From: Sphingopyxis sp.
GTDB taxonomy: Bacteria; Pseudomonadota; Alphaproteobacteria; Sphingomonadales; Sphingomonadaceae
Direction of reading: 5' to 3'
DNA: 64,000 nt
Assembly: GCA_017745175.1 (NCBI GenBank)
Contig: JAGHZY010000022.1
Coordinates: 1 to 64,000 of the forward strand
Part shown: piece by piece, positions 56,906-64,000 of the stretch
Layout of the letters: each line of letters opens with the position of its first letter
Numbering within the stretch: the first letter of the stretch is position 1
The notes under the pieces: model-generated
The model's input: the letters and a program-made list of their open reading frames with translations, nothing else
Database searches by the model: none
Told to the model about the DNA's origin: nothing
Program-made: the position numbers and the translations under genes

Positions 56906-58936
56906 TCACTGGCCCGCGGCAAGCCGCATCGCCGCACCGCCTCCGGGTGCCAGCCAGAGTCTGTAGCTGTCGCCCTTCTTCACCCTGATCGTTTCATAGG
57001 CGATGCGATGCCGTGCGTCGGTCAGGTAGGTCGCGCCCTCCCCGTCCTTGTATATCGTCGCGGTATAGCTTTTTCCCGGTTCGAGAAAATCGAAGCTCAG
57101 CTCCAGCGTACGTCCGGTCGCATCATTGACCCCGCCGACATACCAGTCCGCGCTGGCCCGGTCCTTGCGCGCGAAGATCGCATAATCGCCGACCGCGCCG
57201 GCGATCAGCTTGCTTTCGGCCCAGTCGGCGGGGACCTTTTTGATGAAATCGAGCTCGCGCGGATATTTCTCCAGCGTCTCCGGAAAATCGGCAGCCATCT
57301 GGATCGGCGAATAGATGGCGAGATAAAGGCCGAGCTGCTTGGCGAGCGTCGAGGCGAGCGGCGCCTTGTTCGCGCCCTCGAGGCTGAGCACGCCCGGGGT
57401 GAAGTCCATCGGTCCCGACAGCATCCGCGTGTAGACGAGCGTCGGCTCATGCTCGGGTCCGTTCGCGAAGGCACCCCACGCATTATATTCCATCCCGCGC
57501 GCGCCTTCGCGTGCAACCCAGTTGGGATATGTGCGGCGGAGCCCCGTGTCCTTCACCGGCTCGTGCGCATTGACCGCAACATGATATTTCGCGGCGGTCT
57601 CGACGACTTTCAGATGGTGCTGCACCTGACGCTGGCCGTCGTGCCATTCCATGCGCGTTTCGCCCGGCGCATCGCCCGGCGCAATGATCCCGCCCGCATC
57701 GGCGACATAGCCCGTCTTGACAGTCCCGACGCCGAGCTGGCCATAGAGCTTCATCGCATCGTCGAGCTGCGCCTCATAGACCGCGATATTGCCGCCGGTC
57801 TCGTGGTGGCCGATCAGCTGCACGTGCTTCTTGCGCGCATAATCGGTGACGGCCTTCAGATCGAAATCGGGCGTCGCATCGGTGAAGCTATATTCGTCGC
57901 CGTGACCGAACCAGTTGCCGTTCCAGCCCTTGTTCCAGCCTTCGACGAGCACGCCGCCGAAGCCATGCTTCGCGGCGAAATCGATCGTCGCCCTGGTGCG
58001 TTCGGTCGTCGCGCCATGCTTCGGTCCCTCGGCCCAGCTCCAGTCCCCGCGGATCATGCCCCACCAGATGCCAACATATTTCATCGGTTTGAACCAGCTC
58101 GTATCGCCCAGCTTGTTCGGCTCGTTGAGATTGAGTTCGAGATCGCTCTCGACCAGCCCCGCGGCATTGTCGGCGATACGGATCGTGCGCCACGGCGTTG
58201 CGAACGGCAGATCGCGCACGACGCGCGGGCCGCGCGACGAGGGCGACAGCGTCGTGCGGAACTTCTGCCCATCGGCGCGCTTCAGCCACATGCCCGAATA
58301 GTCGACGAGCGCCGCCTCGTGAAACGCGAGGTGCGTACCGTCGTCGAGCCGCATCGTGATCGGCGTGTGCGCGGTCGCGACCGCGTCGATCGGGGTTTCC
58401 TGATAGACCTGTTCATACCGGTTCCATTCGCCGCCGGGGATCCACCACGCGGTGCCCTTCGGTGCGATGTCGAACTCGGTGATCTCGTCGGCGATCTTCG
58501 CGGTTTTGAGCCCCTCCTGTTCGGGTAATTCATAGCGGAAGCCGATGCCGTCGTCGAACAGGCGGAACCGGACGTTCATCCGGTGCCCGCCCCAGCTTTC
58601 GTTCTGGCGGAAGCGGACGAGAAGTTCGTTATGACGGTCGCGCACGAAGCGGCGTTCGCCCCATGGCAGTTCCCACTGCGTGTCACCCTCCGCGCGTTCG
58701 GCTCCCTCGACCGTAAAGCCGCGCTGGAGGCCGATGCGGTCGGTCAGGATGAAGCCGAGCTTAGACGGCGCGATCAGCAGCTTGCCCTTGCGCGACACCG
58801 ACCAGGTCGGGCGCTGATCGTTGTCGGTCGCAACCGTGAGCGCGATCGACCCGTCGGGCGAGGCCGCGGTTAGTGGCGCCTCCTGCGCGGCGGCGGGGAC
58901 GGCGACGGCGGCGGCGAGAAGCAACAGGTTACGCAT
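56906..58936 (-). CDS. GH97 alpha-glucosidase (SusB-like), periplasmic
   Basis: A 676-residue family 97 enzyme with a signal peptide (MRNLLLLAAAVAVPAAAQ). The N-terminal beta-sandwich (SPDGSIALTVATDNDQRPTWSV, YELPEQEGLKTAKIADEITEF) precedes the barrel with GGVLVEGWNKGWNGNWFG, LIGHHETGGN, VNAHEPVKDTGLRRTYPN and AREGARGMEYNAW; the acidic residues in these motifs match conserved GH97 positions, of the inverting (Glu-based) subgroup. It would cut maltooligosaccharides to glucose. The ATG shares one base with the stop of the GH13 gene upstream (TGATG). Confidence 0.94.
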   Translation of the reverse strand: MRNLLLLAAAVAVPAAAQEAPLTAASPDGSIALTVATDNDQRPTWSVSRKGKLLIAPSKLGFILTDRIGLQRGFTVEGAERAEGDTQWELPWGERRFVRDRHNELLVRFRQNESWGGHRMNVRFRLFDDGIGFRYELPEQEGLKTAKIADEITEFDIAPKGTAWWIPGGEWNRYEQVYQETPIDAVATAHTPITMRLDDGTHLAFHEAALVDYSGMWLKRADGQKFRTTLSPSSRGPRVVRDLPFATPWRTIRIADNAAGLVESDLELNLNEPNKLGDTSWFKPMKYVGIWWGMIRGDWSWAEGPKHGATTERTRATIDFAAKHGFGGVLVEGWNKGWNGNWFGHGDEYSFTDATPDFDLKAVTDYARKKHVQLIGHHETGGNIAVYEAQLDDAMKLYGQLGVGTVKTGYVADAGGIIAPGDAPGETRMEWHDGQRQVQHHLKVVETAAKYHVAVNAHEPVKDTGLRRTYPNWVAREGARGMEYNAWGAFANGPEHEPTLVYTRMLSGPMDFTPGVLSLEGANKAPLASTLAKQLGLYLAIYSPIQMAADFPETLEKYPRELDFIKKVPADWAESKLIAGAVGDYAIFARKDRASADWYVGGVNDATGRTLELSFDFLEPGKSYTATIYKDGEGATYLTDARHRIAYETIRVKKGDSYRLWLAPGGGAAMRLAAGQ

Positions 58937-60585
58937 CAGTTCGTTTCTTTCATGTCGAGCCACAGTGCGCCTGCGGGGGGCAATTGGCCGGCGTCGGCGC
59001 CGTTCACGGCAAGCAGCATCGCACCACCGGCTGTATGTCCGGCGACATCCACCGGCGCCGCGCCGAAATTGAAGAGACAGCGGATGTGCTGGCCGTCCGT
59101 AACCCGGTCGAAGCCGAGCAAATCACCCTCGGTCACCCAGCGCGCATTCGCGCCCTGCCGCAGCGCCGGGTTCGCGTCGCGCAGCGCGATCAGGCGCCGT
59201 GTGAGCGCGAGCATCGATTGCGGGTCGGCATCCTGCCGGTCGACCGCGAGCGCGGCATGGCCGGTCCCGAGCGGCAACCACGGATCGACTTCGGAGAAGC
59301 CGGCATGAACCGCATCGCCGATCCACGGCAGCGGTGTCCGTGCGCCGTCGCGCGACAGCGTGAGCGGCCAATTCTTGAGCGCTTCGGGGTCCTTCACCAG
59401 CTCGAACGGAATCTCGACCTGATCGAGCCCCAGTTCTTCGCCATTATAGAGGATGATGTTGCCGCGGAGCGCGCAAAGCAGCGCCATCTTCATCCGCGCA
59501 AAGGCTTGCAGCTCGATACCCTCGGGGGTCCAGCGCGACACCGCGCGCGGTGCGTCGTGATTTTCGAACGCCCAGCTCGGCCAGCCCGTGCCCGGCGTGT
59601 CGGGCCAAGCATCGGCGGCCTCGCGCACCAGCTTTGGCGTCAGCCGATCAGCGTAGAGGAAGTTGAAGCCATAAGCGCTGTTGAGCCGCGCCTCCCCGGC
59701 AGTGAAACTCTTCATTTCACGCAGCGCATCGTCGCCGCCGACCTCGGCGACGGTGAAGCGGCCGGGATATTCATTGGTCAGCGCGCGAATGCGTTCGAGG
59801 AACAGCGGGATATCGGGGTGCGACTGGTTGTAGATTTTCTGCTGGAAATCGAACGGGCGCGTGCGGACCTTGTTCGACGGCGGCGCGGGCGGATTGTCGC
59901 GCAATTCGGGGTCGTGCATCGAAAAGTTGATCGCATCGATACGAAATCCGTCGACGCCGCGGTCGAGCCAGAATTGCGCGACGCCCAGCAACGCATCCTG
60001 CACCGCGCGGTTATGGACGTTGAGCTGCGGCTGGCTGGCGAGGAAATTGTGCAAATAATATTGGCCGCGCCGCGCGTCCCACGTCCACGCCGGTCCGCCG
60101 AACACCGACTGCCAGTTGGTCGGGGGCGAGCCGTCGGGTTTGGCGTCGGCCCAGACATACCAGTCGGCCTTGTCGCGATGCTTGCCCGCGCGGCTTTCGG
60201 CGAACCACTGGTGCTGATCGGACGTATGCGCGAAGACGAGGTCGGTCGTGACCTTCAGTCCCAGAGCATGCGCCTTTTCGACCAGCGCGTCGAAATCGGC
60301 GAGCGTTCCGAAAATCGGATCGACCCCGCAATAATCGGCGACATCGTAGCCGAAATCGTCCATCGGCGAGGGGTAGAAGGGCGAGAGCCATATCGCGTCG
60401 ACACCGAGCGACGCGATATGGCCGAGCCGCGCGGTGATGCCGGCGAGGTCGCCGACGCCGTCGCCGTTCGAATCGGCGAAGCTGCGCGGATAGATTTGAT
60501 AGATCGCCGCGCCCTTCCACCATGGAGCTTCGGTGATGACCGGAATCGGGTCCTGAACGAGGGGCTGGTTCGTCGTCACACGCAC
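58936..60585 (-). CDS. GH13 alpha-glucosidase, cytoplasmic
   Basis: A 549-residue GH13 protein without a signal peptide. Conserved regions: WWKGAAIYQIYPRSFADSNGDGVGDLAGI, region I DLVFAHTSDQH, region II GFRIDAINF with the nucleophile Asp, region III VAEVGGD with the acid Glu, region IV FENHDAPR. The HTSDQH form is like GH13 subfamily 23 alpha-glucosidases found in Xanthomonas and sphingomonads. It splits alpha-1,4 (or 1,6) linked disaccharides. GTG at 60585 is taken as start; a second GTG at 60579 is possible. It lies 6 bp after the amylase gene. Confidence 0.92.
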   Translation of the reverse strand: MRVTTNQPLVQDPIPVITEAPWWKGAAIYQIYPRSFADSNGDGVGDLAGITARLGHIASLGVDAIWLSPFYPSPMDDFGYDVADYCGVDPIFGTLADFDALVEKAHALGLKVTTDLVFAHTSDQHQWFAESRAGKHRDKADWYVWADAKPDGSPPTNWQSVFGGPAWTWDARRGQYYLHNFLASQPQLNVHNRAVQDALLGVAQFWLDRGVDGFRIDAINFSMHDPELRDNPPAPPSNKVRTRPFDFQQKIYNQSHPDIPLFLERIRALTNEYPGRFTVAEVGGDDALREMKSFTAGEARLNSAYGFNFLYADRLTPKLVREAADAWPDTPGTGWPSWAFENHDAPRAVSRWTPEGIELQAFARMKMALLCALRGNIILYNGEELGLDQVEIPFELVKDPEALKNWPLTLSRDGARTPLPWIGDAVHAGFSEVDPWLPLGTGHAALAVDRQDADPQSMLALTRRLIALRDANPALRQGANARWVTEGDLLGFDRVTDGQHIRCLFNFGAAPVDVAGHTAGGAMLLAVNGADAGQLPPAGALWLDMKETN

Positions 60586-60591
60586 TTTCGC

Positions 60592-62385
60592 TTATTCGCT
60601 GGCCTGGCAGATGATCGTGCCGAAGGCGGGGAGAGAAAGATGGAGACTGCCCGGCGCAGCGGGGCGTGCCGGGCAGGTGCCGTGGAGCGCGGTAAAGCCC
60701 GCGCTTTTCATATCGATGGCAATGTTCGCCGACAACGGCGCCGCCGACGTATTGAAGGCGAGCAGCACTTCGCGGCCGGTATCAGGATCGAAGCGCGATA
60801 CCGCGAGCAGTCCCGGCTTTTCGGAGAAAGCGCGGACCTTCGTCGCCCCGCGCGTGAGTGCGGGGGCCTTGCGCCGGATTTCGGACAGCGCCGCGATGTG
60901 GCGATAGAGCGGATGCCCGGTGTCGAAATTGGCGGTCGCAGTCGTCGCGTCGCTGCCGATCAGGTCGTTATCGTTATAGGCGGCGACCTGCGACGCGAAC
61001 ATATTTTCGCGCGCGAGCTGGTCCTTGTCGTCCGACACGAACCCCTGCTCGTCGCCATAATAGATCGTCGGCACCCCGCGCAGCGTCAGCAGCATCGAAT
61101 GGCCGAGCATCACGCGCTGGAGCAGTTCGGCCTCGCTCGCCTTGGGGTTCGCCGCTTTCACGAACATCGCGAAACGGCCCATGTCGTGGTTGCCGAGGAA
61201 GGTCGGCAGCTCCTGCGCCGCCCCCGTCCCACCCTTGTAGAGCGCATCACCGTCGAACAGCCGCGCGAACTCGCCGGTGCCCTTGGTACCGCTCACCGCA
61301 TCGATCGCGGCGCGTGCAAAGCCGAAGTCGAGCACTGCGGGGAGGCCCGCCGCGTGCGTGTACCAGGCGAGCGCGCCCGGATCGACGGCATCGACATAGA
61401 CTTCGCCGAAGATGTGGAAATTGGGGATGCCGCGCGCCTTCGCGCGCGCCTGCATCGCGGGCACGAACGCCTGCCAGAATTCGGGGTTCACGTGCTTCGC
61501 CGTATCGATGCGGAATCCGTCGATACCGAACTCGTCGATCCAGCCGCCATAGATGTCGATGAAGCCCTGCACGACGCGCGGATGCTCGGTCGCAAGATCG
61601 TCGAGCCCGGAGAAGTCGCCGTACAGCCCGGACTCGCCGACCCAGTCGCTGTTGCCGCGGTTGTGGTAATAGATCGGGTCGTTGAGCCAGGCGGGCACCT
61701 TCACCCGCTCCTCGCCCTTCGGCACGACGGGCGTGTAGGCGAAGGCAGGGTCGGTGAGCTTCTGCCAGTTGCCGGTATCGGCGACATGATCGCCCGCGAA
61801 ACCCGGATTGATCGGCGCGCCCTTCACCCCGCCGCGCCGCGAGAAGGGATAATCGGCAAGGCTGCGGTAGCGGAAGCCTCCGGCCGCATCTTCTTCGTAG
61901 GTGATGACGTCGGCGGTGTGGTTGGCGATGATATCCATGTAGACCTTCATCCCGCGCGCGTGCGCCGCGTCGACAAAGGCCTTGAACTCGGCGTTGGTGC
62001 CGAAATGCGGGTCGACCTGTGTGAAATCGGTGACCCAATAGCCGTGATAGCCCGCGCTCTCGTCGCCCTTCGGGCCCTGCACCGGCTTGTTCCTGAAAAT
62101 CGGCGCGAACCAGATCGCGGTCGCACCAAGGCCCTCGATATAATCGAGCCGCTTGGTCAGGCCGGCAAGGTCGCCGCCGTGGAAGAAGCCCTTGGCGGTG
62201 GGATCATAGCCGGTCTGGAGCCGGTCGCCCTTCAGCCCGCCCTTGTCGTTCCTGGGATCGCCATTTTCGAAGCGGTCGGGCAGCACGAAATAAATGATCT
62301 CGTCCTCGGGCGGGCGCTGGCGGAAATCCGCAACCGGCGCGGCGCCGCTGAGGGTCATGGCGAGTATCGAAGCGAGCAAACTCAT
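60592..62385 (-). CDS. GH13 alpha-amylase, exported
   Basis: A 597-residue GH13 protein with a signal peptide (LLASILAMTLSGAAPVA). Conserved regions: IIYFVLPDRFENGD near the start, region I MDIIANHTAD, region II GFRIDTAKH, region III IFGEVYVD, region IV FLGNHDMGRF, and a C-terminal beta domain. It would cut starch or maltodextrin outside or in the periplasm. The ATG at 62385 overlaps the halogenase stop as ATGA, so the two are translated together. Confidence 0.93.
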   Translation of the reverse strand: MSLLASILAMTLSGAAPVADFRQRPPEDEIIYFVLPDRFENGDPRNDKGGLKGDRLQTGYDPTAKGFFHGGDLAGLTKRLDYIEGLGATAIWFAPIFRNKPVQGPKGDESAGYHGYWVTDFTQVDPHFGTNAEFKAFVDAAHARGMKVYMDIIANHTADVITYEEDAAGGFRYRSLADYPFSRRGGVKGAPINPGFAGDHVADTGNWQKLTDPAFAYTPVVPKGEERVKVPAWLNDPIYYHNRGNSDWVGESGLYGDFSGLDDLATEHPRVVQGFIDIYGGWIDEFGIDGFRIDTAKHVNPEFWQAFVPAMQARAKARGIPNFHIFGEVYVDAVDPGALAWYTHAAGLPAVLDFGFARAAIDAVSGTKGTGEFARLFDGDALYKGGTGAAQELPTFLGNHDMGRFAMFVKAANPKASEAELLQRVMLGHSMLLTLRGVPTIYYGDEQGFVSDDKDQLARENMFASQVAAYNDNDLIGSDATTATANFDTGHPLYRHIAALSEIRRKAPALTRGATKVRAFSEKPGLLAVSRFDPDTGREVLLAFNTSAAPLSANIAIDMKSAGFTALHGTCPARPAAPGSLHLSLPAFGTIICQASE

Positions 62386-63890
62386 GCGGGCACTCCGGCC
62401 GCGCAATGCTGCGCGATAAATTGGTCGTGGGTCGGAAGATGCGACGCAGTGCGCGCGACGATCGTTTCGATGTCGGCGAAAAAGCCCGCCAGTTCGTCAC
62501 CGGTGAGCTGGTCGGCCATCGGGTGATAGCCGCCGGGCATGATATTCTGCCCCGTCAGCACCTGGAACCAGCCGATTTCGATGAACAATTCGTCGCCCTC
62601 GCGGACGATCTGGCCCTGAGAGCGGAACAGCTCGATCTTCTGCGCCAGCGTATCGGGAATGCCCATCTCGCGGCAGCGGATCCAGAAAGGCGCGTCGGTG
62701 CGCTGGTTGGCATGATAGTGGAGGATGACGAAGTCGCGGATGCGCTCGTAGTCGAAGCGGACGCGCCGGTTATAGGCATCGATATTGGCGGCATCGAAAT
62801 CGCGGTCGGGAAAATGCGCGAGCAGCTTGGCGATGCCGTTCTGGATCAGGTGGATGCTCGTCGATTCGAGCGGTTCGAGGAAGCCCGAGGCGAGGCCGAG
62901 CGCGACGACATTGGCGTTCCACGCCTGTTTGCGCATGCCGGTGCGGAAGCGCAGCGTGCGCGGCTCGGCGAGCGGGGCGCCTTCGATATTGGCAAGCAGG
63001 ACCGCGGTCGCCTCGTCCTCGCTGATGAAGTCGCTGCAAAAGACGTGGCCGTTGCCCGTCCGGTGCTGGAGCGGAATGCGCCATTGCCAGCCGGCCTTGT
63101 GCGCGATCGCCTGCGTATAGGGCCGTGCCAGGCCGGCATTTTCGCTCGGCACCGCAATCGCGCGGTCGCAGGGGAGCCAGTGCGTCCAGTCCTCGAAGCC
63201 CGTTTCGAGCGCGTCCTCGATCAGCAGCGCGCGAAAGCCCGAGCAGTCGATGAACAATTCGCCCTCGATCGCGGTGCCATCTTCCAGCATAACCGCTTCG
63301 ACATGGCCGCTGTCACCGTTCCGCCGGACGCTGGCGATCTTGCCTTCGGTGCGCAGGACTCCGGCGGCTTCGGCGACCTTGCGCAGATAGGCGGCATAGA
63401 GGGCGGCATCGAAATGAAAGGCATAGGCGATGCCGTCAAGGCTGGTGCCCGGGATTTGCGGTAGCCGCGCAAAGCGGTTCTGGCGGCCCGCAGTTTCGTT
63501 CAGCGAATAATCGCCGAGCCGGCCTGCGACGCCCTCATTCCGGCCGCGGAGCCAATATTGCTGGAACGGCAGCATGCCGAGACTGCGCCCGATCTGCCCG
63601 AAGGCGTGCATATAGACATCGCCGATCCGGCCCCAGTCGTGGAACTGGATGCCGAGCTTGAACGTGCCGCCGGTTTCGCGAATGAATTCATTCTCGTCGA
63701 TGCCGATCAGCGCGTTGAACAGGCGGATCGCGGGGATCGTCGCCTCGCCGACCCCGACGGTGCCGATCTCGTCGCTTTCGACCAGCCGGATCGACAGATG
63801 GTCCATCGTGCGCGACAGCGCCGCGGCGGCCATCCAGCCCGCGGTTCCGCCGCCGACGATCACCACCTTCGTGATGCGACTGTCGCCCAC
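62382..63890 (-). CDS. Flavin-dependent tryptophan-halogenase family protein
   Basis: A 502-residue protein of the tryptophan 7-halogenase family (PF04820). It has the FAD-binding VVIVGGGTAGWMAAAAL at residues 9-25, the catalytic lysine at Lys78 in GGTFKLGIQF, the halogenase WQWRIPL (WxWxIP) motif that blocks monooxygenase activity, and GFLEPLESTSIHLIQNGI with the conserved Glu. So it should be a working FADH2-dependent halogenase; substrate unknown. Start is GTG with GGAAGG. It lies between the end of a TonB receptor gene and the amylase gene. Such proteins recur next to TonB receptors in sphingomonads, Caulobacter and Xanthomonas. Confidence 0.93.
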   Translation of the reverse strand: MGDSRITKVVIVGGGTAGWMAAAALSRTMDHLSIRLVESDEIGTVGVGEATIPAIRLFNALIGIDENEFIRETGGTFKLGIQFHDWGRIGDVYMHAFGQIGRSLGMLPFQQYWLRGRNEGVAGRLGDYSLNETAGRQNRFARLPQIPGTSLDGIAYAFHFDAALYAAYLRKVAEAAGVLRTEGKIASVRRNGDSGHVEAVMLEDGTAIEGELFIDCSGFRALLIEDALETGFEDWTHWLPCDRAIAVPSENAGLARPYTQAIAHKAGWQWRIPLQHRTGNGHVFCSDFISEDEATAVLLANIEGAPLAEPRTLRFRTGMRKQAWNANVVALGLASGFLEPLESTSIHLIQNGIAKLLAHFPDRDFDAANIDAYNRRVRFDYERIRDFVILHYHANQRTDAPFWIRCREMGIPDTLAQKIELFRSQGQIVREGDELFIEIGWFQVLTGQNIMPGGYHPMADQLTGDELAGFFADIETIVARTASHLPTHDQFIAQHCAAGVPA

Positions 63891-63946
63891 CCTGTTCCTT
63901 CCCTCTCGTCCGGTGCCGTCAAGGACCGTCTGTTCCGTAACAAGCA

Positions 63947-63963
63947 GGCCGGACTTGCCGGCC
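63947..63963 (-). terminator. Short hairpin between the TonB receptor and halogenase genes
   Basis: GGCCGG and CCGGCC pair around CAAGT on the minus strand, 16 bp after the receptor stop; no T-run follows, so a processing or attenuation element is as likely as a terminator. Confidence 0.3.
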
Positions 63964-63978
63964 GGCCCGCTCGTCAGG

Positions 63979-64000
63979 TCAGAACTTATAGGTGATGCCG
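63979..64000 (-). CDS. C-terminal end of a probable TonB-dependent receptor (cut by the window edge)
   Basis: Only seven codons are inside the window; they read GITYKF then TGA. A terminal Phe after an alternating aromatic strand is the usual end of an outer membrane beta-barrel, and a receptor at this place is normal for alpha-glucan loci with halogenase, amylase and GH97 genes. Confidence 0.5.

Noticed and set aside
58873-62526. A 1217-codon open frame on the plus strand
   Set aside because: It is antisense to GH97, GH13 and amylase genes, full of Arg/Ala/Glu codons created by the GC-rich opposite frame, and matches no family.

Overview
The window is GC-rich chromosomal DNA from an alphaproteobacterium of the order Sphingomonadales, most like Sphingopyxis. 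I base this on codon use, on the blocks purM-purN, pepA-holC, ndk and lptD-surA-pdxA-rsmA, and on the many TonB-dependent, glycan-degrading and metal-efflux genes. It holds about 50 protein genes packed tightly, often with 1-8 bp stop/start overlaps. I saw no rRNA, tRNA, CRISPR array, phage or insertion sequence.

Positions 1-15700 are mostly housekeeping: a divergent gene fragment, purM-purN (with an extra YjbR-like domain on PurN), a VOC protein, ndk, a lipoprotein, pepA-holC, lptD, surA-pdxA-rsmA, a TPR protein, an RsmB-like RNA methyltransferase and guaB. A perfect 143-bp inverted repeat, itself a pair of REP-like hairpins, brackets surA-pdxA-rsmA.

Positions 15780-32790 form a glycan-use locus. 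It encodes a sugar MFS symporter, an ABC importer (ATPase, lipoprotein binding protein, two permeases), a LacI regulator, an esterase, a GH1 glucosidase, an EEP phosphodiesterase, a GH144 glucanase, a TonB-dependent receptor and a GH3 glucosidase. Palindromes around TGTAACCGGTTNCA precede the MFS gene, the LacI gene and the receptor/GH3 divergent promoters, so one LacI regulon is likely. GH144 points to beta-1,2-glucan as the substrate (inference).

Positions 32798-40924 carry an MFS exporter and a CzcC-B-A plus CDF metal efflux operon headed by a small His-rich secreted protein. Positions 41061-45364 are a cobalamin-riboswitch operon: cobO, btuF, btuC, btuD and an Fe(II)/2-oxoglutarate oxygenase. 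Positions 45366-55841 are a chitin/GlcNAc locus: GH20 hexosaminidase, GntR regulator, SIS-type GlcN6P deaminase, nagA, a IIA-HPr-EI fusion and a IICB transporter. Repeated ACCAAT motifs flank the regulator.

Positions 55901-56830 hold sugE and an orphan nuoA, each preceded by almost the same structured-looking leader. Positions 56906-64000 are an alpha-glucan (starch/maltose) locus on the minus strand: end of a TonB receptor, flavin-dependent halogenase, secreted alpha-amylase, GH13 alpha-glucosidase and GH97 alpha-glucosidase, translationally coupled.
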